A DNA stretch of 37,325 bases from Planctomycetota bacterium (lineage in GTDB: Bacteria; Planctomycetota; Planctomycetia; Pirellulales; UBA1268), in assembly GCA_003669605.1 (NCBI GenBank), contig QWOP01000027.1, positions 1-37,325 on the forward strand, written 5' to 3'. Position numbers and translations under genes: made by a program. Positions 25,664-36,700 of the stretch are shown here, one piece after another. The notes below the pieces were generated by a model. That model saw nothing but the letters and a program-made list of their open reading frames with translations, ran no database searches and was not told where the DNA came from. Position 1 is the first letter of the stretch. Each line of letters starts with the position of its first letter.

Positions 25664-27061
25664 TTACCACCGCCCCTCGAGTCCCAGTGAAACTCCCTGG
25701 ACGACCGTGCCGCCGATCGTGTTCAGCGAGCCGAGCACCGGAGGGCCGTTGGGGGTGATCGTCTGGCCACGGAGCTGGTTGGTGGGCTGGGCGAGGCCCT
25801 GCAGCCACAGGCCCAGGTAGCCAACTCGCAGCGACACGTTGCAGGTGATCGGGATCGTGCCGGTCAGGCCCACTTCCCCCACGAAGGCGGCGGCCCCGCC
25901 GGCGGCCCGCACGTTGCCGGTCTCAAAGACCCCTGGCGTGACGGTCTGGTAGGTGTACCAGGAGTTCTGGACCGCGTTGTTGTAGTAGGCCCCGCCCTTC
26001 ATGATGCCGTCGATGCGGAAGCCGTTGCCGCGATCCCAGAGGCGGATGTCGGTGCCGATCTGGTAGCCGTAGAGATTGTTGAGGCAGTTGTTGCGGAAGA
26101 CGTCTTGCGAGTAGCCGGTGGCCGTGGTGTCGTAATGGTCGGCCAGCGACAGATTCTCGCCCCACTGCACCATCCGGAATCCGTGGAGGAAGGCCACGTT
26201 GGGCCGCCACCGCTCCCAGCGGTTGATCTCGAAACTGGAGATCGAGGCGCTCAGATCGGATGTGGCGGTGTCGAGGCCCACAAACTGATTGCCGTAGATG
26301 CTGCCGGTGACTGTTGGCGGCACCGCGGGAGTGATCGCATAGCCGCCGAGCGTCGGCAGCGTGGCTTCCTGGGAGCGGAAATTCGCTGCCTGAAACCAGG
26401 TGAATTCCCACGCCTGCTCGCAGTCATTGGTGCGGAACACCGAAAACCTCGGCCCGGCGGCCATGCCGCTCTCCATCTGACTGGCGTCGAGTGCGGTCGC
26501 CCCATAGCCGTTGGGGGTCACGGTGGGCATGTACTGCGAATAGATGGGGAGGCCTTGGGGCGAGTTTCTCCAGAGGAGAAGAGCGTCTGCCCGGAATGTC
26601 CAAGTCGCGCACTTTTTGTCGCGGAGCACTTGGAGCAGACCCGGTTGCTCAAAGGGCCCACTGTCGCCGGGGTAATTCCAGACGTCGCCGGCCCAGTCGC
26701 TCCATCCGGAGGACCCGGAGCCGTCTTCGACGATCACCCCGTCTTGGGCTATTCCCCCCCCCACGGAGTCCACGCCGCTGCCATCGTCGCTCACGTATCC
26801 GGCTGAGGTGGCAAACGTCTCTGTGCCATATCCGTCCGCACCGTCGGTGGCGGCGAACGAGGCGTCGTCCGGAGCGGAGGGGTCACCGAGGGCGACGGAG
26901 GTGTCGCTGACAACCGACTCGCTGCTGTCGTCCCCCGAGACCCATCGGCCTGAAGGCTGACTGTCCCCTGCGGTGGCTGGCAACGCCGCCCCCACCGTCG
27001 TTGCCGCGAGGCTCACCGCGGCCATCCACCCGCCCATCCGCGCCTGTTTCCGCATCATCAT
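25664..27061 (-). CDS. BBP7-type outer-membrane beta-barrel protein
   Basis: This 465-residue protein has a signal peptide (about 1-32, cleavage near ATA-GD) and an acidic, Ser/Gly-rich linker (about 33-120) ahead of a beta-barrel. The barrel alternates aromatic and polar strands (WTFRADALLLWRNSPQG, AWEFTWFQAANF, FLHGFRMVQWGENL, VSLRVGYLGLWLQGLAQ). It ends in VSLGLEGRW, with a C-terminal aromatic residue as expected for an outer-membrane barrel signal. RADALLLWR near the barrel start and the LGLWLQGLA motif fit the planctomycete BBP7 / Lpg1974-like family. GGAGA lies about 7 nt upstream of the ATG; two more ATGs follow directly. It lies upstream of the giant repeat gene on the same strand, 638 nt away, and diverges from the giant metzincin gene. 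A transport or anchoring role is inferred. Confidence 0.82.
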   Translation of the reverse strand: MMMRKQARMGGWMAAVSLAATTVGAALPATAGDSQPSGRWVSGDDSSESVVSDTSVALGDPSAPDDASFAATDGADGYGTETFATSAGYVSDDGSGVDSVGGGIAQDGVIVEDGSGSSGWSDWAGDVWNYPGDSGPFEQPGLLQVLRDKKCATWTFRADALLLWRNSPQGLPIYSQYMPTVTPNGYGATALDASQMESGMAAGPRFSVFRTNDCEQAWEFTWFQAANFRSQEATLPTLGGYAITPAVPPTVTGSIYGNQFVGLDTATSDLSASISSFEINRWERWRPNVAFLHGFRMVQWGENLSLADHYDTTATGYSQDVFRNNCLNNLYGYQIGTDIRLWDRGNGFRIDGIMKGGAYYNNAVQNSWYTYQTVTPGVFETGNVRAAGGAAAFVGEVGLTGTIPITCNVSLRVGYLGLWLQGLAQPTNQLRGQTITPNGPPVLGSLNTIGGTVVQGVSLGLEGRW

Positions 27062-27519
27062 TGCCGTCTCCGGTGGAAACTCCGAACTGCCGGATGGAAT
27101 CGGTCCTGCCGGTCCTGCGGCGGTAGGGTTGTGCCCGCAGTTCCTGTCGGGAAAACTAGGAAAACTCTGCGGCCGTCCGATCTGCAGGAATGGTCCTCCG
27201 CAGGCTGCCCAGAGGCCGCCGGATCACCAGTGTGAGGAGGCCCAAACCGGGGGGGCGGTGGCGACGATCGGCGGGGTGATCCATCCACGGAGGGGGGGAT
27301 CTGCCATGGAGGGGCCGCCCAGGCCCCAAGACAAGCCGGTCAAATCAACGCAATGCCGAATCGTTGCCCTGGGTGCACGCCGACGCTAACTTGCCCAGAG
27401 GGTCTTTTCGCAGTCCTCGAAAAGGCAGCCTTCATCTGCTGCCGATGCGGAAGAGACGGTTTTTTCGCGCCTGCCGATCCTGTCGATTGCACGCCGGCTG
27501 GCACGCACGTTTGCAAAAG

Positions 27520-27552
27520 TAGGGAGAAGGTGGGGAGAAGGTGGGGAGAAGG
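27520..27552. repeat. 11-nt tandem repeat x3
   Basis: Three units of TGGGGAGAAGG (the first with one change: TAGGGAGAAGG) lie head to tail in the leader of the giant metzincin gene. Confidence 0.9.
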
Positions 27553-27663
27553 TAGAGACCTGGAGCCTGCTTCCAGGGGAAAAGTCGTCTGCGGTATCAG
27601 TTCGGGGGATCAGGTCGGAGTAGCAGTCGGTGTGTGGGGAATCTTGAATTTGGGGAGTGACGC

Positions 27664-27682
27664 TGGGAACGGTCTGTTCCCA
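27664..27682 (+). promoter_or_regulatory. perfect 7-bp inverted repeat upstream of the giant metzincin gene
   Basis: TGGGAAC-GGTCT-GTTCCCA ends 70 nt before the start codon. It could be an operator or an RNA hairpin; sequence alone does not distinguish them. Confidence 0.4.
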
Positions 27683-27752
27683 CGCGAGTCTTGAACACTC
27701 CCCCTCGTCATCGCCAGCCTAGTCATCTGTCATTCGTCAGAGTGAGGATTCC

Positions 27753-30700
27753 ATGTTCCTGTCCTGCTGGTTGACCTCGGTGCGCAATCTCTTCTCACAG
27801 CGTGGCCGTCGGGGCCTGCGGCGCCCGGCGCGGCGGAGGGGAGCCGATGCCCATCAGCAACTGGAGCAACTCGAGCCCCGGCAGGTGATGGCCTGCGATT
27901 TTGTCTCGGCATTCTCCAATGTCGGTGCCTTCATCACTGAAGGAGGGGTAGAGCGCGAGGCCCCACAGCAGATCACGGTCAAGTTCAGCCCGGGAGTGAA
28001 GATCGATCCTGCCACGATCGGCACCGGGATCAGCATCACCCGTATTGGCGCTGACGGTATTGCCGGGAGCAGCGACGACATCACCATTCCCTTCGGCAGC
28101 ATCTCGGTCGACGACTCCCCCAATCAGAATCAGGTCGTTCTCCGCTTCGCGGAGACCCTCCCCGACGATTCCTACCGGTTGACGATCTCCGGGGCTGGGG
28201 CTGGTGGCCTGAAGACGCTCGCCCAGGGAACGACGATCCCGGCAGAGAAGTTCCGCGCCGGCGGATCGTTCGACCTCAATTTCCGGCTCGATCTGGGGGC
28301 CCAGGTGGTGTCGGTGGTGCCGCAGCCGCTCACCAAGCCGAAATTGATCACCTTCGGTACCGACATCACGCAGTACAAGGACGGCGACCTGCTCTCGGTC
28401 GCCATCCGCGGCGCGCGGCAGGTGTTCGAGTTCGACACCGACGGCAAGGTGGCCGGCGGCAACATCGCGCTTTCTTTGGCTGGCAAGTCGGCTGCGGGGT
28501 TGGCCGCGGAGGTTGCCGCCAAAATCAACGCTGATCCCGGGCTCGCCGCCGAGGTGGCATCGGCCACGGTGGTGAGCGGAACCAGCAGAATCAATCTCCG
28601 CGGGACGACGTTTACTCCCGTGGTGGGGTTCACCAGAGCCGGCTCCGTGCCGCTCTCCATGCCGCTTGCGATTGCAGAAGGTCCGGCCTTGGCCCAGTCG
28701 CTCGACAAGGTGGTCGTCTATTTTAATGCCAACGACCCGCTCTCCCAAGCGTCCGCCTCCAACCCGCGAAACTACCGGTTGATTGAGACTAACCCCCTCA
28801 CCGCCGCCGATCTCTCGATACAGGTGCCGCAGAGCGTCTCCTACGAGGCGGTCAGTGGGTCGGCGGTGCTGGTCTTCGAGAGCGGCAAGGTGGCCGCCGA
28901 CAAGACCTACCGGCTGCAGGTCGGCAATTCCTCCGACGAAAACAATCTGCTCACCAGCGCCGTCAACGTCGGTTCGATCTTCCAGCAGACCGGCTATAGC
29001 GTGCTCTCGTTCCTCGGCGATGGCACCGAGTTGGCCAATGACGTCGATCTCTATCGCTGGAATGTGACTGCCGGTGGGGCTGTCTCGATCGCTCTTACCC
29101 CCGACGCCACGCTCAATCCGCTGCTGCGTCTGTTCGATTCGACCGGCGCGGAGATCACCTCCGGCGTGACGATCACCGGTACGGGGGTCGGCGTGGCTCG
29201 CCTCCTGACCTACACCGCTCCGGCCGCTGGCATGTACTACGTCGGCGTATCGAGCGTCGGTAACGGAGGCTACAACGCAGCGACTGGTACCGGGGCCGCC
29301 GGTGGCACGACGCGCGGCGGGTATAGCCTGTCGATCGCCTCCGCTGTGGCCGTTGCCGCCAGTGACACCAATTCCAGTTTCGCAACTGCCGCGAACCTCG
29401 GCAGTCTGGGCAAAGCCGGGCAGACGGTGACTGCCGCGATCGACGTCCGCGCCACCGTGCCGACGCCGGTTGGCAATCTCAACTTCCCCAGTCAGCCGGG
29501 CAGCCTCGACGAACCAGGCCATGTCGACATCCCGGTGGGGGGTGAGTCGCACGGGGTGGGGCCGCTGTCGGTGGGGCCTGCCGCTCAGATTCCGGTCATG
29601 TACTACAACTTCCAGGATCTGTACGGAACCGACCCGCAGGGCAATCCTCTCCACAATGTGATCACGGAGAATCAAAAGCAGCGGGCCAGGGAAATCTTCG
29701 ACGCCTTCAGTCGGGCGTCAGGCGTCCGCTTTGTGGAGAGTCTGACTGGAGGGATCACGGTCGTCACCGGTGACGTTCGTGCCGTCAGCCCTTCCGTTCC
29801 AGTGACGGCGGTGGCCGGTATTTCGGGCGGCATGGCGGTGATGAACTCCTCGATCGACTGGGGGGAGAGTGTTTTTGGCGGATATTGGCAGTCGGTGGCG
29901 ATGCACGAAATCGGCCACTCAATAGGACTCAAGCATGCCTACGACATCCCCTCGGTGATGGGAGGGGCTGAGACCGCGGTTCCTGGATCGACTGCTGAAA
30001 ACATCCTTCCCTTCGATTACGACGTTGTGCACCTCAATGACCTCTATCCGCGGACCGGCTCGGATATCGATGTCTATAAGTTCACCCTCGACGGCCCCGG
30101 CGCACTGACCGCCCAGACATTTGTCGCCCGGCCTGGGCAGGCGGTGTTGAGCACCCTCGACACCGTGCTCACGCTGTACCGCGAGGATAGCGGCGTCCGC
30201 ACGATGGTGGCCCGCAACGACAACTACTACGGCCGCGATTCGTTTATCGGCCTCGATCTGGCAGCCGGAAACTATTTTCTCGCCGTGACGGCTGCGGGCA
30301 ATATCGCGTTCAACCCCGACGTCAGCGACTCTGGGTATGCCGGCCAATCGGACGGCGCCTACAAGTTGAAACTCGACTTCACTCCCTTGGCTGCGGTCGC
30401 CAACACGCTTGTCGATGCCACCGGCACCCCCTTCGACGGCGACCGCGACGGCATTGCCGGCGGCGCCTTCAACACCTGGTTTCAGACCGCCACTGCTGCC
30501 GGGACGATCTTCGTCGACAAGACCGGGGCCAACACCCAAGCCTCGATCACGGCTGGGTCTGCCCTGGTCACGGTGGCCAGCAATGCCAATCTGGTGCTCG
30601 GCAGCGTCGCCGTTGGCGTTGGTATTCCCGCTGGCGCCGTCGTCCAGTCGCTCACCGGCACGACGCAGTTTACGCTCTCCAAGCCGGCGACAGCGACCAA

Positions 30701-33700
30701 TGCCGCTGCCGTCCTCAACTTCGGCACGCTCGCTTCCCCCTACAAGACGATCAAGGATGCGCTGGCCGCCTCCAACGCCTCCACGCGGATCATCCGCATC
30801 GTCGGCAACACCGGGAACGACGCCACGCCGAGCGATGAAAAGGCATATCTCATCGGCACGACTCTGGCCGGTGCGGCGCTTGCCGATGGTGCGACCTTCA
30901 ACGTCCCCCAGGGGGTGACGGTGATGGTCGATGCTGGCGCCGTGATCAAGCTCCGCGCGGCCAACATCGACGTCGGCAGTTCCTCGCCGCTGGTCTCCCG
31001 GGCCGGGGCGGCGCTGCAGGTGCTGGGGACTCCCGCCAGTAAGGTTGTCTTCACCTCCTATCATGACGACAGTATCAGCGGCGATAATGACGGCGTCGGC
31101 CCAGCGGTGCAGGGGGGGCAGTGGGGCGGTATCGTCCTCCGCCAGGATTCCGATTCAGCCACCAAGGCGCTGTTTCTCAATTCCATCAGCCAGTCGACGC
31201 TCCGCTACGGCGGTGGCAACGTCTTCGTCGATTCCCGGCTGCAGTCGTTCGCCCCGCTCCATCTGGTCAGCACCAGGCCGACGCTGGCCTTCAACGAGGT
31301 GCTCTTTAGCGCCGGGGCCGGGATCTCTGCCAACCCCAACGCCTTCGAGGACTCCAACGGCCGCTACGGCCCTGAAGTCCACGGCAACCGGTTGCTGGCC
31401 AACTCGGTCAACGGTCTCTTCGTCCGTATCGACACCAACTTCGGCAGCCCGATCGACGTGCTCGATGTCCCGGCCCGCTTCAAGAGCACCGACATCACCT
31501 ATGTGATCCAGGAAAACCTGATGATCGCCGGGGGTGCCGGGGGGTATGACGCCACCAGTGGCCAGGTGCTGGCCCGGGCCACCGGTCGGCTGCTGATCGA
31601 TCCGGGGGTGGTGGTCAAGTTGTTGGGGGCCCGCATCGAGTTGGAGCGTGGCAATGCCCAACTGATTGCCGAGGGGACGCCGGGGCAGCGCGTCATCTTC
31701 ACAAGTTTCGCTGACAACCGCTTTGGGGCCGGCGGCACCTTCGACACCAACGGCAACTCCCCTGATGTCCGCGCTGCGGGCGACTGGGGGGGGATTATTG
31801 TCGACGCCGGTGCCCAGGCGAGCATCGACAATGCCTACCTCGCCTACGGCGGTGGCCAGGCCTCGGTGGAAGGGGGATTCGGCAGATTCAACGTGCTTGA
31901 GGTGCAGCAGGGGCAACTGCGCGTCGCCAACAGCCGAATCGAGAACAACGCTTCCGGCGAATCACCCAACGATCGCAACTCCCGGGGCACTAACGCTGCG
32001 GCCACGATCTTTGCTCGCGGTGCGCAGCCGGTGATCGTGGGGAACGACTTCCGCGACAACCTCGGGGCGCTGGTGAGCATCAACGCCAATTCCCTCTCGG
32101 ATGTGCAGACGCCCGACCCAGGGCGGAGCACCGGAAGACTGGCCCGTTTTGAGCAGTATGACGACAACGTCGGCCCGCTCGTCCGCGGCAACCGGCTTTC
32201 CTACACGATCAACGCCGCCGCCGGCAGGCCCGCCGGCGGTGCCATTGGCGGCATGCAGGTCCGCCCCGAGCAAATCACGGTGGAGAGTGTCTGGGACGAC
32301 GTCGACATCGTCTACGTCCTCATGGGCGAGATCTTGGTCGACAACTTCCACACCGCCACCGGCATCCGCCTCCTCTCGGCCACCAACGCCAGCCTCGTCG
32401 TGAAGCTCCAGGGGGCGGCTGCCGGGTTTACCGCCACGGGCACCGCATCCGACATCGACGACCGCATCGGCGGCACCGTGCAGGTCCTCGGGCAGCCCGG
32501 CTACCCGGTGATCATGACGTCGCTGCGAGACGACACCGTGGGGGCGAGTCTCGATGCCCTCGGGGCAACGATCAAAGACACCAACAACGACGGCGCAGCC
32601 ACCGTCGCCGCAGCCGGCGATTGGCGGAGCCTGCAGTTCATGCCGCTCTCCAATGATACGAACGTCGCCATCATCCAAGAGACAGAGGCGCCGCAGACCG
32701 GCAAACTCGACATCAATCAAAGTGTCGTTGCCGCTCAGGTGCTCGGCGTCCTCGCGCCCAACTTTGCGACTGGCGTCAACACCACCGACTCAAGCCAGAA
32801 CAAGGGGGGAGATGAAAATCGCCGGGATGGCTTCGAGGTTCACGGCCACATCGCCGCCGACGACACCACCGATGTCGATACCTACAGTTTCGCAGCTTAC
32901 GCTGGGTCAGAAGTGTGGATCGAAATCGACAAGTCAAGCCCCGGGCTCGACACGATGCTGGAGTTGCTCGACGCCGGCGGCAACGTGCTCGCCCGCTCGG
33001 CCGACAGCCAGACCGACACCGGCACCGTCCGCGGCGAGGTGATCAGCCAGCCCTCGGCCACGACGAGCGTCGTCTACCAACTCGCCCATGCCAACGTGCT
33101 TCCCGGGACGCTCTCCGGGATGATCTATGCTGGCAACATCGCAGTCCAGACGTTCACTGTCGACCGGACCGGCAGATTTACATTCACTCCCATCGGGCTG
33201 CCAGCCAACTCCGTCACGGCAGGGGTGCTCGATGGTGCCACAGGAAAGGTGACGTTTACGTGGGTTGCCGCCACGGCCAATCGGATCGAGATCGGCTATG
33301 GCTACGCCGGGGTGGCGGTGGCCACGCTCGGCTACACGGCGACGGGTGCCAATGGCGTGTTGCCCATGGAGAAGAATCCGCTCTTGGGTGGCGACTTCTA
33401 CACGACTAATCCCCGCGATGCCGGGATGCGCGTCATTTTGCCGGGCACTCCCGGCACGCCGGCGCAATATTTCATCCGCGTCCGCAGTCAGCCGCAGGTC
33501 GATCCGTCGACCGCGAAGGCCACGTACGAGGCGACACTCGTCTCCAACGAGAATGTCAAGTTGGGGGCCACCAGTGGGCAGTATGAACTCCGCGTCAGGC
33601 TCCAGCAGCGCGATCAGAAGCCCGGTTCGACAGTCCAGTATGCCGACATCCGTGACGCCACGGTCGGCATCGATGTCCATGGACTCCCGCGGAATTCACA

Positions 33701-36700
33701 GTTGGTGGGCACTACGGGCGACCCAGTCAATGGGAGTAATGTCACCTTCGGCTCCGCGCAGCCCACCGGCAAGTTGCTCCAGTCGGATCAAAACAGCATC
33801 AGCATCGCTGGCAGTTTGGCGGGAAGTGGTGATGTGCACTGGTATTCGTTCTCGCTCGACTATGCCACTATCCAGGCGATCGCCGGCGTCAACGGCGGCG
33901 GCAAGACGTGGGCCACGGTCCTCGACCTCGACTACGGCTCCGGTTTCCGGGGCGATTACACGATGTCGGTCTATGACTCCAGCGGAAAGCTGATCTACGT
34001 CGGCCGCGATTCAACCGTCGCTGCCGATCAGCCGGGGTCTGGCCAAGGGACCGATCTCGATAACCTCGCCGCCGGTTCGGTCGGAGTTCTCGATCCGTAC
34101 ATCGGCACGATCCAGTTGCCAACCGGGGCGACCCCCTCGAACCCGACCGTCTACTACGTCGCCATCTCCACCAATGCCACCTTGCCAAGCGCTATGGATG
34201 GCACGTTTAAAGCGGGCGCGACGTCGGCGCTCGTCCGCCTCGAGCCTGTCGATTCGGTGGCCCGCGTGATCGAGGATCACATCGGCTCCACTGGCTATAC
34301 CTCGCAGGGAACGACGATTGCTCCCACGCAGGGAGCGCTGATCAACGTCGCCAACGCCCAGCAACTTTCCGCGAACGTCCGTGCCTTCTCGCTGGCTGAC
34401 GTGCCGCTGTTTGTGTCGACGGGCAACGCTATCGTCACCGCCAATGCCCTCACTGGCGCCCAGACGACGACTCTCCAGGTGGGCTACGGTGACGGGGGAG
34501 TGGGCGATATCGACATGCGTCCCGACGGCAGCCTCTATCAGTACTTCGGCCAGAACGGCGACGACGGCAACGTCGGTCACCTCCGGCAGATTGACACTGG
34601 CACCGGAGCCGTGCTCTCCGATGCGGGCGATGCAATTGCCAAGGTGCCCGATTCCCCAGGCGCGGACGACTTCTGGAAGTTAACGAGCAGTTCGGTCGAC
34701 GCAGTGGCGATCGGGCTGACGGGCGTCGGCAAGTACGAGAACGAGATCTTCTACTCTGTCCGCAACGGCGGCGAATCGCTGCTCTATTGGGCGCGGACCA
34801 ACGGCAATGCTTCGTATACCAAGGGCGAGCCCTACAGCCTCCGCGGCCCGATTGCCGACGCCACCGGCGCCGCGCCGCAGACCGAGACAGTCGTCGGCAC
34901 CGCCGGGACGTCTGCCACCTACCAGTTGAGTACCGCTTACATTGGCACCTCGTTGAGCGGTACGCTGTTTGTCGGCGGCGTGGCTGCGCAGACGTTTACG
35001 GCGAGCGGGAGCTGGATGAATTTCACCGACGTGGCGGGCTACAGCGGCCCGAAGGCGTTTTACGGCATCGCAGAGCCAGACAGCGGCAAGATCACGATTT
35101 ATTACACGAGCGATCCCGGCGCCACGTCGATCCAAGCGACGTTCCGCGCCAGCGCTATCAGCGGCCTGACGACGGGTCTCCAGTTCCGCAACGAGAATGG
35201 CCAACTGTACGGCGTCAGCGCCGGCGGACAGTTTTTCACCGTCAGTCCGGGGAGTGGAGCGGCAGCGCTCGTGGCCGATTTCGCGACCAAGTTGACAGCA
35301 CTCGGTGATGGCTCCGTTGGTTTCCAGGGGCTGGCGACGGCGCCGGTGAACCTGGAGAACGGCCGCTATGCCGGGATGTTCTTCGCGATCACCAACACCG
35401 GCAGGCTCGTCTGCATCGACGTTGCCAATAAGAAGTTGCTCGAAAACGTATTCGACAACAACGCAGACGGCGTGCCGGAGAGTGCCATCTCCAGTCCTAT
35501 TCTCAGTGGTGCCACGGGCCTCGCCTTCTCGCCGATGGACGTCAACGCCTGGCACCCGACGACTGCCCGCGGTGGTGACGCTGGCCACGGTATTAGCGCG
35601 GCACCCGATAATTCACGGACCGGTGATGACATTCAAGGTGGCGGCACGAGTATGTACTTCGGGGTCGAAGAGTACGCCGGCTCCCCAAACACGTACGATT
35701 CTTTCAATCCCACCGGCACCAATGGCCAGTACGGCGTCAGTGGAGCGGGCGGCTACAACTGGCAGCAGGAACTGACGGCGAATACCCAGATCGGCAACAA
35801 CTACAATACTCCCGGAGGCACCGCCGGAAGTCTGATCACCAACTCCTTTAGCCTTGCCGGCTACACTTATACCGACAAGCCGGCACTGTACTTCAACTAC
35901 TTTCTCGATACCCCGGGTGCCGCCGGGAATAATAGTAGTAACACAATGCGCGACAGCGCCCGCGTCTTCCTCTCGGTGGACAATGGCCTGACGTGGGTCG
36001 TGGTGGCCACCAACAACTCGACGCGATCGGATATCGATACAGTCAATGCGGAGCTCCCCAACACCATCACTGCATCGTCGAAAACGGGGACGGCGGGCAA
36101 TCAGGCGGTACAGGAACTCTTCGATTCGACTGGCACATGGCGGCAGGCGCGAGTCGACCTTGGCAAGTGGGCCGGAAAATCAAATATCCAACTGCGGTTC
36201 GATTTCAGCACCGCTGGGATGATGGATGCGGCGGCGCTGCGGACGACGCCCGACGAGACCAAGCCGGTCACGAGTGCCGTCGTTTCCGCGGCGGCAGTCA
36301 CGCTCGGCAGCGTGTCGGGACTGCGGGTGGGGATGGTGGTCACCGGGCCGGGGATCGTCGGTGAACCGAAAATTTCCTCGATCGACAGCCTGACACAAGT
36401 CACGCTGTCGAGCGCCGTGACGCTCGCCGCTGGCGATAGCCTCAAGTTCTTTGATCTGGCGAACCGGCTGATTAACAAGATCAACGGCGTGGCCAACACC
36501 GACGGCAACCTCGGCAGTTCTGAGCGTGGCCAGAAGAACGCCTACGAGGGCTTCTACGTCGATGACTTCATTGTCGGCTTTGCAGAGCGCGGCGAAATGG
36601 TGACCGGTGCCTCAGTCGGTGTCACGAGTTCTTTTAGCGTCGCTACTCCCTCCTCCAAGACCTACCCCGAGCAGGCCCTCGGCGGCGCATATCAGGTGGA

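Larger units (their letters stand above)
27062..27752. promoter_or_regulatory. 691-nt divergent region with several perfect hairpins
   Basis: This region separates the BBP7 gene (minus) from the giant metzincin gene (plus). Reading towards the plus-strand ATG it contains CTTTTCG/CGAAAAG (27404-27424), GGCAGC/GCTGCC (27424-27443), an 11-nt tandem repeat (27520-27552), CCTGGA/TCCAGG (27559-27577) and TGGGAAC/GTTCCCA (27664-27682). A GAGGA ribosome-binding site is 5 nt before the ATG. A 113-codon ORF at 27353-27694 is not convincing. Promoters for both genes probably lie here, but no consensus was recognised. Confidence 0.55.

Noticed and set aside
27353..27694. 113-codon ORF with CPGC and CCRC motifs in the divergent region
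   Set aside because: The cysteine spacing hints at a zinc ribbon, but there is no ribosome-binding site, the rest is atypical, and it spans the hairpins and tandem repeat.
27795..29675. 626-codon minus-strand ORF antisense to the metzincin gene
   Set aside because: The plus strand encodes LEPR, PPC-like and metzincin motifs across the same bases; the antisense translation is low-complexity and His/Arg/Gly-rich.
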